From CAYMND01 sp964465065 (lineage in GTDB: Bacteria > Acidobacteriota > Aminicenantia > UBA2199), in the NCBI GenBank assembly GCA_964465065.1, contig CAYXHZ010000048.1:1-22506 (forward strand): a DNA stretch of 22,506 nt, given 5' to 3'. A program made the translations under genes and the position numbers. This document shows, piece by piece, positions 14,789 through 22,407 of this stretch (the first letter of the stretch is position 1; every line of letters starts with the position of its first letter). The notes under the pieces are model-generated. The model had not been told where the DNA came from. It saw nothing but the letters and a program-made list of their open reading frames with translations, and searched no databases.

Positions 14789-16030
14789 TCAGTGGCGAGC
14801 GCCCGGGGGGGGACCGAAGAAACCGCCGCTCTGCTGGCGGACCGTTTTGGCGGCGGATCCGCTACCGGTCAGCAGCATCATCCCTTCCTTGAGATCCCGG
14901 CTTTCCAGCAGTTCGGTCATCTTGCCGTCGGACAGACCCTTGCGGAAGAAAGCCATTTTGACGGCCTTGCTCTCGTCCAGGTAAAAGACCCGGGCCAGAT
15001 CCTGGGGCGGCCGGATCGTTCTGTCAGCGTTCGGGGAAACGGCGGGCGGAGTCCGCGTCGATCCGCCCTGACCCTGGGGCGGGGTCAGCCTGGCCAGGAT
15101 CTCCTGGGGCGGGCTGAAGCCGATGGCGCTGTTGGGGACTAGCAGAACGTCCTTTTTTTCGTCGACGACGAAGTCGACCGTGGCCGTCATGCCCGGCAGC
15201 AGCAGACCCTGCTCGTTGGCGGCGTCGATGACCACGGTGTAGTTGACCACGTTCTGAATGGTCTCGGGCTGCAGACGGATCTGGCGGACGGTGCCGGTGA
15301 AGGTGTTGTCGGGGTAGGACTGGACAGTGAAGCGGGTTTTCTGACCCTCTTTGATCTGGCCGATATCGCTTTCGTCGACCTGGGCCTCGATCTGCATCTG
15401 TTTGAGGTCCTGGGCGATGATGAACAGGGTGGGGGCCTGGAACGAAGCGGCGATGGTCTGCCCCTGGTTGACGGAGCGCTCGATGATGGTGCCGTCGATC
15501 GGCGAACGGATGACGGTGTAGCCCAGGTTGATCTTAGCCTTGCTCAGGGCGGCTTCCGCCTGGCTGTAGGCGGCCTTGCAGGTCTGGTAACTGGTTTTGG
15601 TGCCCAGGTATTCCGTCTCCGAGATATGACCCTTGTCGAAGAGTGTTTGGTTGCGGCGGTGTTCGGCCTCGGCCTGATCCATCTTGGCCTTGCTGCTGAT
15701 CAGGTTGGCTTGGGCGTCTCGAACCGTCATCTCGAAGGGAGTCTTGTCCAGCTCGGCCAGGATCTGGTCCTTTTTGACCACCGAGTTGTAATCGACGTAC
15801 AAGGCCTTGATGATGCCGGAGACCTGAGAACCCACCTCGACGGTTTCCAGGGCGCTCAGGGTGCCGGTGCTGTCGACCAAAATCTCCAGGTCGCCGCGCT
15901 GCAGCTCCTTGTACTCGTAACTGACTTTACTGTTCTGGCTCATGGCCGGTCGCAAGAAGAAAAAAGCGGCGATAACGACGACGATGGCCGTCAAAGCCAG
16001 CCATATCCATTTCTGTTTGTTTTTATTCAT
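14789..16030 (-). CDS. MacA-like periplasmic adaptor (HlyD family)
   Basis: This 413-residue adaptor has an N-terminal membrane anchor (about 9-27, WIWLALTAIVVVIAAFFFL). The first lipoyl half follows (TVEVGSQVSGIIKALYVD), then an alpha-hairpin (about 105-160) and the second half (INLGYTVIRSPIDGTIIERSVNQGQTI). The beta-barrel domain reads IEAQVDESDIGQIKEGQ and ends in the LLPGMTATVDF motif. About 45 proline- and glycine-rich residues (roughly 310-350) interrupt the membrane-proximal domain, an unusual insert. GAGGAG precedes the ATG. It lies 15 bp after the TolC gene and 14 bp before the ATPase gene, so one operon is likely. MacA stimulates MacB ATPase and docks it to TolC. Confidence 0.92.
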   Translation of the reverse strand: MNKNKQKWIWLALTAIVVVIAAFFFLRPAMSQNSKVSYEYKELQRGDLEILVDSTGTLSALETVEVGSQVSGIIKALYVDYNSVVKKDQILAELDKTPFEMTVRDAQANLISSKAKMDQAEAEHRRNQTLFDKGHISETEYLGTKTSYQTCKAAYSQAEAALSKAKINLGYTVIRSPIDGTIIERSVNQGQTIAASFQAPTLFIIAQDLKQMQIEAQVDESDIGQIKEGQKTRFTVQSYPDNTFTGTVRQIRLQPETIQNVVNYTVVIDAANEQGLLLPGMTATVDFVVDEKKDVLLVPNSAIGFSPPQEILARLTPPQGQGGSTRTPPAVSPNADRTIRPPQDLARVFYLDESKAVKMAFFRKGLSDGKMTELLESRDLKEGMMLLTGSGSAAKTVRQQSGGFFGPPPGARH

Positions 16031-16045
16031 GTTTCATCTCCTCGT

Positions 16046-17389
16046 CTAGTTTTTTATCAGGCTGATCATGGTCTGGTCGTCGCCGCACTGGTAGGCCAGC
16101 TCGACGGCTCTGAGCACCAGGTTGAAGCGGGCCTGGACCTGATTGTACAGGGCGTCGACCCACTGGGCCCGGGTCTGGATCAGTTCGGCCATGGTGGCCG
16201 CGTTCACCTTGTAGCGGGCCTCGATGCTGTCCAGGGCCTGCCTGGAGTAGGTCAGCTGGCTCTCGCTGACCAGTTTGGCCTGTTCGGCGCTGCGGTAGGC
16301 CTCCAGCGCCTGGCGGATGTCCAGCTCGATCTGCTTCTTCGCTTTTTCCCAGTCCAGCTGAGTGTTCTTGTGGGCGATGCGGGCGCTGGCCACGGAATTG
16401 GCGGTGCTGAAACGGTCGAAGATCGGCACGGACAGGTTGACGGCCACGCTGCCGCTCAGATTGTCGTCGAACAGCTGCTGCGAAAACTTGCCGCTGTAGA
16501 TGTCGTTGTAACTGGAACCGATCCCGGCGGACAGCGAAACCTTTGGCCAGTATCCGGCGGCGGCGGCCTTGATATCGATCACGGAGGCCCTGACGCCGAG
16601 TTCCTTGCCCTGCAGATCGGGGCGTTTGCTCAGGGCATCCTGGACCAGTTGCCGGGTGTCCAGGCGCTGCAGTCTTTCCAGTATCGCTTCGGTGCCCGGG
16701 TCGGTGACCAGGAAATCGGCCCGCGGCGATTCGCCGAGCACCTGCATGAGGGCCAGTTTCCTGTCGTGATCGCTGCGTTTGGCGTCGAGCAGGTTCAGCT
16801 CGCTGCCGGCGATTTCGGCCTGCTGCTGGTACAGATCGGCTTTGGGCCGCTTGCCGGCGTTGAAAAAGTCTTCGATGACCTGCAGCTGAATCCGTTGCGC
16901 CTCGAGATTTTCGGCCTCGACGCGGATGAACTCCTGGCTGGTCAGAGTCTGGATGTAGGCCTGGATGGTGTTGAACAGGACGGTTTGGGTGCTGCGCGAC
17001 AGGTCCTTCTGGCTCATCAGCAGTTCGAGTCTGGACACTTGTATGGCCGAGACGTCGGCGAAACCGTTGAACAGGTTCAGGTTGGCCTGCAGGTTGAAAC
17101 TGGCGCTGTCGAGGTCCCCGTTTCCGGCCTCGTCCGCCTGGCTGTATTTATGGCTGGCGTTGGCCGAAAAGGACAATTCGGGCAGCAGGTTGGCTTTCTT
17201 CTGACGCAGATCGATGGCCGAACGGGCGGCCTGGTTTTGCGCCTGCTGCAGGTCGATGTTGCCCGCGAGGGCCATTTCCAGTGCCTGGTTCAGGGTGAGC
17301 GTCGTCTTCTCGTCTCCGCTTTGGGGGACGGCGCCGATGGTGTTGCACCACATCAGCAGTGACAGCAGCACAAGCAATACTTTCTTCAT
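16046..17389 (-). CDS. TolC-family outer-membrane channel (MacAB system)
   Basis: This 447-residue protein has a signal peptide (MKKVLLVLLSLLMWCNTIGA) and two outer-membrane-efflux repeats, each starting with a long amphipathic helix (TLNQALEMALAGNIDLQQAQ; LVQDALSKRPDLQGKELGV). LQANLNLFNGF and VNLSVPIFDRF are the equivalent beta-strand and turn elements of the two halves. It is distinct from the other TolC-like protein of this window (about 5556-6905), with little shared wording, so the two pumps have separate channels. AGGAGGT lies just before ATG 17389. It is the first gene of the operon, and its leader holds a hairpin and a candidate response-regulator site. Confidence 0.92.
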   Translation of the reverse strand: MKKVLLVLLSLLMWCNTIGAVPQSGDEKTTLTLNQALEMALAGNIDLQQAQNQAARSAIDLRQKKANLLPELSFSANASHKYSQADEAGNGDLDSASFNLQANLNLFNGFADVSAIQVSRLELLMSQKDLSRSTQTVLFNTIQAYIQTLTSQEFIRVEAENLEAQRIQLQVIEDFFNAGKRPKADLYQQQAEIAGSELNLLDAKRSDHDRKLALMQVLGESPRADFLVTDPGTEAILERLQRLDTRQLVQDALSKRPDLQGKELGVRASVIDIKAAAAGYWPKVSLSAGIGSSYNDIYSGKFSQQLFDDNLSGSVAVNLSVPIFDRFSTANSVASARIAHKNTQLDWEKAKKQIELDIRQALEAYRSAEQAKLVSESQLTYSRQALDSIEARYKVNAATMAELIQTRAQWVDALYNQVQARFNLVLRAVELAYQCGDDQTMISLIKN

Positions 17390-17400
17390 GAGACCTCCTG

Positions 17401-17418
17401 GCCGGTCAGGAGACCGGC
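17401..17418 (-). promoter_or_regulatory. Inverted repeat in the leader of the MacAB-TolC operon
   Basis: GCCGGTC (17401-17407) and GACCGGC (17412-17418) form a perfect 7-bp inverted repeat with a 4-nt AGGA centre. It sits immediately upstream of the AGGAGGT ribosome-binding site on the minus strand. It could be an mRNA hairpin that limits ribosome access or a protein-binding operator. Confidence 0.4.
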
Positions 17419-17430
17419 GGTGCTTCTGTG

Positions 17431-17436
17431 ATATTA
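17431..17436 (-). promoter_or_regulatory. Candidate -10 box of the MacAB-TolC operon
   Basis: TAATAT on the minus strand (5 of 6 to TATAAT) lies about 42-48 bp upstream of ATG 17389, with only a weak ATTGGT-like -35 box 16 bp before it. A weak -35 box next to an upstream activator site is the pattern of a response-regulator-activated promoter. Confidence 0.4.
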
Positions 17437-17468
17437 AACGGCAGAGGTATGAACCAATTGCTGCAAGG

Positions 17469-17485
17469 TTGTAACAAATTGTAAC
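17469..17485 (-). promoter_or_regulatory. Direct-repeat site for an OmpR-type response regulator (RstA/CpxR-like box)
   Basis: Two TTGTAAC copies (17469-17475 and 17479-17485) repeat with a 10-bp period, one helical turn, as expected for tandem OmpR-type dimers. The + strand reads GTAAC-N5-GTAAC, like the CpxR layout. The minus strand reads TACAATTTGTTACA, matching 11 of 12 fixed positions of the E. coli RstA box TACATNTNGTTACA. It lies about 33-55 bp upstream of the candidate -10 box of the pump operon, an activating position. Confidence 0.6.
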
Positions 17486-17510
17486 GACGTGAAAAAAGAA
17501 GGTGCGGGTT

Positions 17511-18824
17511 TCAGACCCGGCGGGGCAGGTGCAGATCGATGACGGTGCCCCGGCCCGGCTGACTGTCGATGGCGATCCGGCCGTCGTGGGCGCTGACGAT
17601 CTTGTGCACCAGGTTCAGGCCCAGCCCGTAGCCGCCGGTGTCCTTGGAGCGGGACTTGTCGACCCGGTAGAAGGGTTCGAAGATATGCTCCAGGTCCTGG
17701 GCCGGAATGCCGCAGCCGTAGTCGCGGACGCTGATGACGATTTCGCCGTCCGTTTCGCGGACGGACAGCTCCACCGGCCGGCTGTCGCTCTCCGAGTAAT
17801 GCAGCGCGTTGTCGAGCAGGTTGCGCAGCGCCGTCTTGATACGGTCGCGGTCGCAGACCAGTTCGAGCCGGTCCGGCAGCGGCTGGACGGCGATTCCCGG
17901 TTTGCGGTTCTGCAGCGGAGTGCAGACCTCGCCGATCAGGACGGGCAGGGAGCAGGGCGTACGTTTCAGACCGCCGTGGGGACTGCTCAGGCGTTCCACT
18001 TCGAGCAGACTGCCGATCATGGCCTCGACCTCGCCGATGTCGTCATGGATGGCCTTCTTGGTGGCCCCGTCGTCCAGGAACTCCAGGGCCAGTTTGATCC
18101 GGGTCAGCGGTGAGCGCAGCTCGTGGCTGACATCGAGCAGCAGCTGTTCGCGACTGCGGATCATCTCCTGGATCCGGTCGCTCATGGTGTTCATGGAATG
18201 CACCAGCTGGGCCAGTTCGTCCTGGCGTTTCGTGCTCATGCGCTGATCGAGCTGCCCGGCGCCGATGCGCTGCATGCCGCTGGCCAGAACCTTGATGTCG
18301 CCCAGCAGCCACTGGATGACCAGGTACAATACGATCAGGATCAGGCCCGTGTACAGGAGCAGGATGAGAAAAAAGCTGTAGCCGATATGGCGGATGTTTT
18401 CCCGTTTCGGATGCAGGACGAACAGGAAACGGGTGCCCGAGCGATCGATTTCGATGCAGAAACCGTGCGGAGTGAAGTCGGCGCGGGTGTCGGCCAGACT
18501 GGCGACCGGTTCCAACTGGACTTCGCCAAAGCCGATCATGTCGGGGTTGCTGACCCAGCTGACGGCCGGTCCGTCGATGCGGATCTGGATGCCCAGCTGC
18601 CGGTGGATGCTGCGGGCGGTCTCCAGATTCGCCGGGATGCCGATCTTGTCGACCAAATACTGGGCGTGATCGATGCCGATGCGGGTCATGGCCGGAAAGC
18701 GCTTGGGCCCGAACAGCATCCGGGTGGTGACCATGTGCAGAAAGAAGATGGTCGTCATCGACAGGATGAAGACCAGGGCGATTTTGCTGGACAGGTGGCT
18801 GCGGAAGCGGCGTATCGGTTTCAT
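17511..18824 (-). CDS. Sensor histidine kinase (HAMP, HisKA, HATPase)
   Basis: This 437-residue inner-membrane kinase has TM1 at about 13-32, a periplasmic sensor of about 115 residues with no recognised fold, TM2 at about 148-173 and a HAMP linker (about 174-225). The H-box is VSHELRSPLTR with H234 as phosphoacceptor. The N-box RNLLDNALHYS (334-344), G1 YGCGIP, F-box IFEPFYRVD, G2 GGYGLGLNLV and G3 GRGT are all intact, so an active kinase is expected. ATG 18824 is chosen because it overlaps the response-regulator stop by ATGA (18821-18824). An upstream frame extension would run far into that gene. The layout is that of CpxA/RstB-type envelope sensors. Its position before the MacAB operon suggests it senses the pump substrate or envelope stress. 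Confidence 0.93.
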   Translation of the reverse strand: MKPIRRFRSHLSSKIALVFILSMTTIFFLHMVTTRMLFGPKRFPAMTRIGIDHAQYLVDKIGIPANLETARSIHRQLGIQIRIDGPAVSWVSNPDMIGFGEVQLEPVASLADTRADFTPHGFCIEIDRSGTRFLFVLHPKRENIRHIGYSFFLILLLYTGLILIVLYLVIQWLLGDIKVLASGMQRIGAGQLDQRMSTKRQDELAQLVHSMNTMSDRIQEMIRSREQLLLDVSHELRSPLTRIKLALEFLDDGATKKAIHDDIGEVEAMIGSLLEVERLSSPHGGLKRTPCSLPVLIGEVCTPLQNRKPGIAVQPLPDRLELVCDRDRIKTALRNLLDNALHYSESDSRPVELSVRETDGEIVISVRDYGCGIPAQDLEHIFEPFYRVDKSRSKDTGGYGLGLNLVHKIVSAHDGRIAIDSQPGRGTVIDLHLPRRV

Positions 18825-19513
18825 GGTTGGGTGTCCTCGGCGACGAACTGGTAGCCGCTGCCCCAGACGGTTTTGATGTAACGGGGGCTCTTGGGGTCGT
18901 CGTCCAGTTTCTGGCGCAGCCGGCTGACGAGCACGTCGACCGAGCGGCTTTCGCTGTCCCAATCCAGATTCCAGAGCTGATCCAGGATCTGGTTGCGGCT
19001 GAAGGTGATGCCGGGGCGGCGGCAGAACATCTGCAGGATCTCGAATTCGGCGCTGGTCAGTTCCACCGCCCGTCCGGCCAGGCTGACCTGGCGGCGGCCG
19101 AAGTGGATGTACAATTCGCCGAAGCGGCGGCTTTCCCGCTTGTCGTCCTGGCGGCTGCGGCGCAGGATGGTCTGGATACGGGCCACCAGCTCCCGGGGCT
19201 CGAAGGGCTTGGGCAGGTAATCGTCGGCGCCCAGCTCCAGGCCGACGATGCGGTCGGTGACCTCGCCGCGGGCGGTGAGCATGATGATGGGAATCGTATG
19301 GTCCTTGCGGATGGTCCGGCAGACTTCGAAACCGTCCATTTCCGGCAGCATGATGTCCAGAATGATCAGGTCGGGGGGAGACTGTTTGAGCGAGCGCAGG
19401 CCGCTGCTCGGACTGGTGTGGCAGACCGTGTCCAGGTCGTACCTGGCCAGGTATTCACGCAGCAGCGCGCCCAGCTTCTCGTCGTCGTCGATGACCAGGA
19501 TCTTCTTTTTCAT
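18821..19513 (-). CDS. OmpR-family response regulator (CpxR/RstA-like)
   Basis: This 230-residue regulator has a receiver domain with D10 and D11 in the acidic pocket, phosphoacceptor D53 (ILDIMLPEMDG), T80 and K102 (PKPFEPREL). A winged-helix DNA-binding domain follows from about 133-225, with LTSAEFEIL, the recognition segment SRSVDVLVSRLRQKL and the wing VWGSGYQFV. The start is placed at ATG 19513; a GTG at 19522 would add three residues. Neither has a strong ribosome-binding site. It precedes its kinase with an ATGA overlap. The kinase-to-pump gap carries a repeat of the kind such regulators bind, so it is the likely activator of the MacAB operon. Confidence 0.95.
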   Translation of the reverse strand: MKKKILVIDDDEKLGALLREYLARYDLDTVCHTSPSSGLRSLKQSPPDLIILDIMLPEMDGFEVCRTIRKDHTIPIIMLTARGEVTDRIVGLELGADDYLPKPFEPRELVARIQTILRRSRQDDKRESRRFGELYIHFGRRQVSLAGRAVELTSAEFEILQMFCRRPGITFSRNQILDQLWNLDWDSESRSVDVLVSRLRQKLDDDPKSPRYIKTVWGSGYQFVAEDTQP

Positions 19514-19569
19514 CGTTGGCACTCGATATTATTATGGTACAGCTTAAACTTTTCCGCCGGGTTAATCAA

Positions 19570-19589
19570 TTGTAACAGAAATTCGACAG
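19570..19589. promoter_or_regulatory. Half-site resembling the regulator box, upstream of the response regulator gene
   Basis: TTGTAAC occurs once (19570-19576) about 57 bp before the response regulator start, inside an imperfect direct repeat ATTGTAACAGAA / ATTCGACAGAA. It shares AATTGTAAC with the site before the pump operon, which hints at autoregulation. The second half-site is degenerate. Confidence 0.35.
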
Positions 19590-19607
19590 AAATGCCGGGG
19601 CTTTCGT

Positions 19608-20435
19608 TCACGGGCAGACGCAGTACAGGACCAGATGGTACACTCCGCCGGGGAAGTCCGCATTGCGTCCGAAGGCCACTCCGAGCCCCCATTTCCGGGA
19701 CTTGACGGAGCTCAGCGCCGAGGCGGCGCGCTGGAGCAGCGGCTCGTCGATCTCGTGAAAGGCGACGATGGCGATCAGGTCGTTGGGGTACTGGCTGGTC
19801 AGGGTCTGGGGGTCTTCACCGGCGATGGTGCGGCGGGCGATGTCCCGACAGACTTCGGTCAGCTTTTCCGGTTTCCTGCCGGAGCTTCTGTCGCTCCAGC
19901 CCATCCGCGTCTGCAGCTGCCAGCCGATCCGCTCCTCGACTGCCGGTGGCGAAGACGGGAAAAACGGCTTGCAGAACAGCTGGGTGATGTACAGATCGCG
20001 ACCGACCAGCGTCACGCCCAGGCCGATGCTCTGATAAGACGGATCCAGAATGTTGTCGCGATGGCCGGGACTGTCCATCAGCGCCTGATGCACCAGGCGC
20101 ATGCTGCTGTCCGAGCAGCGGGCCACGTTTTCGGCGACCTTGAGGAAGGTCAGTCCGGAGTTCATCATGCGTTTTTCCAGCGGGTCGTAACCGGGGAAAT
20201 CATGGCTCAGACTCTTTTCCATGGCCATTTTGCAGGAATGCCGCTGCGCCAGGGCGCGCAGACCGGGGTGGGGCTGCAGACGGTTCAGGCCCTGCAGGCT
20301 GCGTTCCTGGTTGACGATGAACAGGAGAATGTCCTCCAGCTGGGCCGGGCTCGGATTGAGATTGTCCGGGGCGCCGGGTATTCCGGGTGTCAGGAGCAGC
20401 AGGCAAACGAGCAGCATGGAGTTGGTTCTGTTCAT
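19608..20435 (-). CDS. Secreted CAP-domain (SCP/YkwD-like) protein
   Basis: This 275-residue protein begins with a signal peptide (MNRTNSMLLVCLLLLTPGIPGA). Residues about 35-158 form a CAP domain: NQERSLQGLNRL, H66 in QRHSCKMA, H78 in SLSHD, E102 in AENVA and H125 in GHRDNIL, the usual His/Glu cleft residues. The remaining ~115 residues form a second domain with no family that I recognise; it ends with a cysteine pair in YCVCP. Bacterial CAP proteins are exported and their biochemical roles are mostly unsettled. The start overlaps the glycosyltransferase stop by ATGA (20432-20435). Being translated with two glycosyltransferases suggests a shared surface-related task. Confidence 0.85.
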   Translation of the reverse strand: MNRTNSMLLVCLLLLTPGIPGAPDNLNPSPAQLEDILLFIVNQERSLQGLNRLQPHPGLRALAQRHSCKMAMEKSLSHDFPGYDPLEKRMMNSGLTFLKVAENVARCSDSSMRLVHQALMDSPGHRDNILDPSYQSIGLGVTLVGRDLYITQLFCKPFFPSSPPAVEERIGWQLQTRMGWSDRSSGRKPEKLTEVCRDIARRTIAGEDPQTLTSQYPNDLIAIVAFHEIDEPLLQRAASALSSVKSRKWGLGVAFGRNADFPGGVYHLVLYCVCP

Positions 20436-21535
20436 TTCGACTCCCGGGTCAGTTTTTGCAAGGTGGTCAGACTGTCGGCCGGGAAACGGTCCGCTTGATC
20501 ACGCACGATGTCAAGGGCCTGCTGTCTGCGACCGAGCAGGAGCAGCGCGCGGACTTTCTCGATTAGAAAATCGCTCGTTTCTGCGCTGTCGGCGCCGAGC
20601 CGGTCGATGGCCGCCAAGGCCTCCTGCGGCCAGCCGCACTGGTTGAGCGCCTGAATCCGCAGCAGGCTCAGGCTGGTGCTGTCCGGGAAGCGGTCCAGGC
20701 CGCGCCGGGCGTATTCCAGGGCCCGCGGCCACTGGCCCGATTCGGCGGCGCTGCGGGCCAGGGCGATGGCGAAATCTTTCTCGGCCGGGTATCTGCGCAC
20801 CAGTTCGTAGGCCATGCGCAGACGTTCCCCGGCCGATTCGGCCGTCGTCAACAGGTAGTAACCGTTGTGGACGGAAGGGTCCTCGGCGTAGGCCCGGCGG
20901 ATCATGGCCCGGTAACGCCCCACCTTCTCCTCCTGCTCGGCCGCCGTCCGGGAGCAGTCGAGCCAGCCCAGATGATAGACGGGGATGTCCGTGATCTGCG
21001 AGCGGAAGCCGGCGGCGTGCAGGGAATTGCCGACGATTTCGTGGACGACGCCTTCGAAACGCACCCGGGGGTCGTTGCGAAAGATGCGGATCAGGCGGGA
21101 GACGCTGTATTCCGCGGCCAGCGTGCAAAAGGGGGCGGGCAATCCGCTGGCGGGGAAGCGTTCGAAAGTCGGCGGACAGAAGCCCAGGTTGATCTGGCGC
21201 AGCGACAGGCCGTCGCCGGCGCCGTCGCCGAGCAGCGCGAGCGCCTGGTCCAGGTCCCCGGGCAGCAGAACTTCGTCGATGTCCAGCACGCAGATGAAGG
21301 GCCGGCCGGCCAGGCCGAGAGAATAATTGCGGGCCTGGCTGAAGCTGCCGGTCCAGGGGAAATGATGGTGCGGCAGGCCGTGGGCGCCGACGATTTCGCC
21401 GGAGCGGTCCGTGGAACCGGTGTCGACCAGGACGATTTCGCCGAACAGGGAGGCGTGTCGCTCCAGAAAGGAGGGCAGCAGCCGTTCCTCGTTGCGGAAG
21501 ATGGCGCACAGGCTGATGTCGTCGCGGCCGATCAT
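20432..21535 (-). CDS. Family 2 glycosyltransferase with C-terminal TPR-like region
   Basis: This 367-residue protein opens with a GT-A domain: ISLCAIFRNEERLLPSFLERH, IVLVDTGSTDRS for nucleotide binding, FSQARNYSL, and LDIDEVL whose DID is the metal-binding DxD. This is the SunS/WaaE-like type of GT2. From about residue 215 on it is helical with repeated patterns (ALARSAAESGQWPRALEYAR; LDRFPDSTSLSLLRIQALNQ) like tetratricopeptide repeats, a common fusion. Start ATG 21535 overlaps the preceding stop (ATGA, 21532-21535) and has GGAGG seven bases upstream; ATG 21541 would be only one base from that site. It probably transfers a sugar to a polysaccharide, lipid or protein at the cytoplasmic face. 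Confidence 0.88.
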   Translation of the reverse strand: MIGRDDISLCAIFRNEERLLPSFLERHASLFGEIVLVDTGSTDRSGEIVGAHGLPHHHFPWTGSFSQARNYSLGLAGRPFICVLDIDEVLLPGDLDQALALLGDGAGDGLSLRQINLGFCPPTFERFPASGLPAPFCTLAAEYSVSRLIRIFRNDPRVRFEGVVHEIVGNSLHAAGFRSQITDIPVYHLGWLDCSRTAAEQEEKVGRYRAMIRRAYAEDPSVHNGYYLLTTAESAGERLRMAYELVRRYPAEKDFAIALARSAAESGQWPRALEYARRGLDRFPDSTSLSLLRIQALNQCGWPQEALAAIDRLGADSAETSDFLIEKVRALLLLGRRQQALDIVRDQADRFPADSLTTLQKLTRESK

Positions 21536-22365
21536 CGGCATTCCTCCAGCAGCGGGGCCAGCAGGCCGCTCATCGGGTAGCGCCGGCTGAACAGGCGATG
21601 GTTGTCGTGGCGCAGGCGGTTGAGCGCGTTTTCGTCCTCAAGCAGACGCCGGCAGCCGTCGACCAGCTGTTCGTAGGGCAGGGTCAGCAGTCCGATATCG
21701 GGCCAGGGCAGGTCGGCGCCGGTCTCGCTGATGACGGCGATGCGGTTGCTGAGCAGGTGGCTGACGCGTACGGATTCGAAGAGCTGGACGGGATAATGGT
21801 GCAGGTTGAGCACCAGCCGGCTGCGGGCGATCCAGGCGTCGCGCTCGGCGCCGTAGACCCCGAACAGGGCCTGCAGACGGAAGGATTCGGACAGGCGGTC
21901 CAGGATGGCCCGGCGCCGGGGACCGAGCGAGCCGTAGAAGAGGATGTCCAGGTCCGGTTCGGACCGGGGCCGGATGGTGCGCATGTCCGGGTGATGGCCG
22001 GGCACCAGCAGGCGGGCCGCGATGCCCTTTTTGTCCAGAAAGGCGATGTTGCCCGGGGAAAAGTCCCAGACCCGCAGGGCGTGGCGCAGGTGGTCGCTAC
22101 GCCGGGGATTCCATTGGCCCGGGCTGTCGTCGAGCTGCTCGAGCTGCCAGACGACGGTGCGCACCCGGTCCCAGGGGGCGGCGAAGGGCAGCAGATGGTA
22201 ACCGATGAGCAGGTTGACGCGTCCGGGGTCCGGGCTGTTGACGGCGAAGTCGCAGTCGTAGCCGCAGTCGCGCACGGACAGCCACAGCAGCCGGGCCAGT
22301 TCGGCGAAGCAGGCCGAGTGGGGGTAGTCGGACGGAGCGGCCAGGCAGACGCGGAAAGAGATCAT
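21532..22365 (-). CDS. Glycosyltransferase-like protein (GT-B, group 1-like)
   Basis: This 277-residue protein has an N-terminal Rossmann-like half (FRVCLAAPSDYPHSACFAELARLL). Its second half contains ILFYGSLGPRRRAILDRL, then RSRLVLNLHHYPVQLFESVRVSHLLSNRIAVISE, which matches the LNxH...E..R...ll....~viSE element of small GT-B enzymes and would hold the sugar-nucleotide. A closing YEQLVDGCRRLLED is also typical. ATG 22365 is preferred; an upstream TTG at 22401 in frame is possible, and neither has a clear ribosome-binding site. It is 42 bp after the previous gene and overlaps the GT2 gene. Acceptor and donor are unknown. Confidence 0.75.
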   Translation of the reverse strand: MISFRVCLAAPSDYPHSACFAELARLLWLSVRDCGYDCDFAVNSPDPGRVNLLIGYHLLPFAAPWDRVRTVVWQLEQLDDSPGQWNPRRSDHLRHALRVWDFSPGNIAFLDKKGIAARLLVPGHHPDMRTIRPRSEPDLDILFYGSLGPRRRAILDRLSESFRLQALFGVYGAERDAWIARSRLVLNLHHYPVQLFESVRVSHLLSNRIAVISETGADLPWPDIGLLTLPYEQLVDGCRRLLEDENALNRLRHDNHRLFSRRYPMSGLLAPLLEECR

Positions 22366-22407
22366 TGCTTTGATTATGGACTGGCGGGCCGGCGAAAACA
22401 AGACGGG

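Noticed and set aside
15626..17362. A 578-codon plus-strand frame opposite the TolC and adaptor genes
   Set aside because: It is low-complexity LGQVDG-type sequence that shadows two clear genes on the minus strand.
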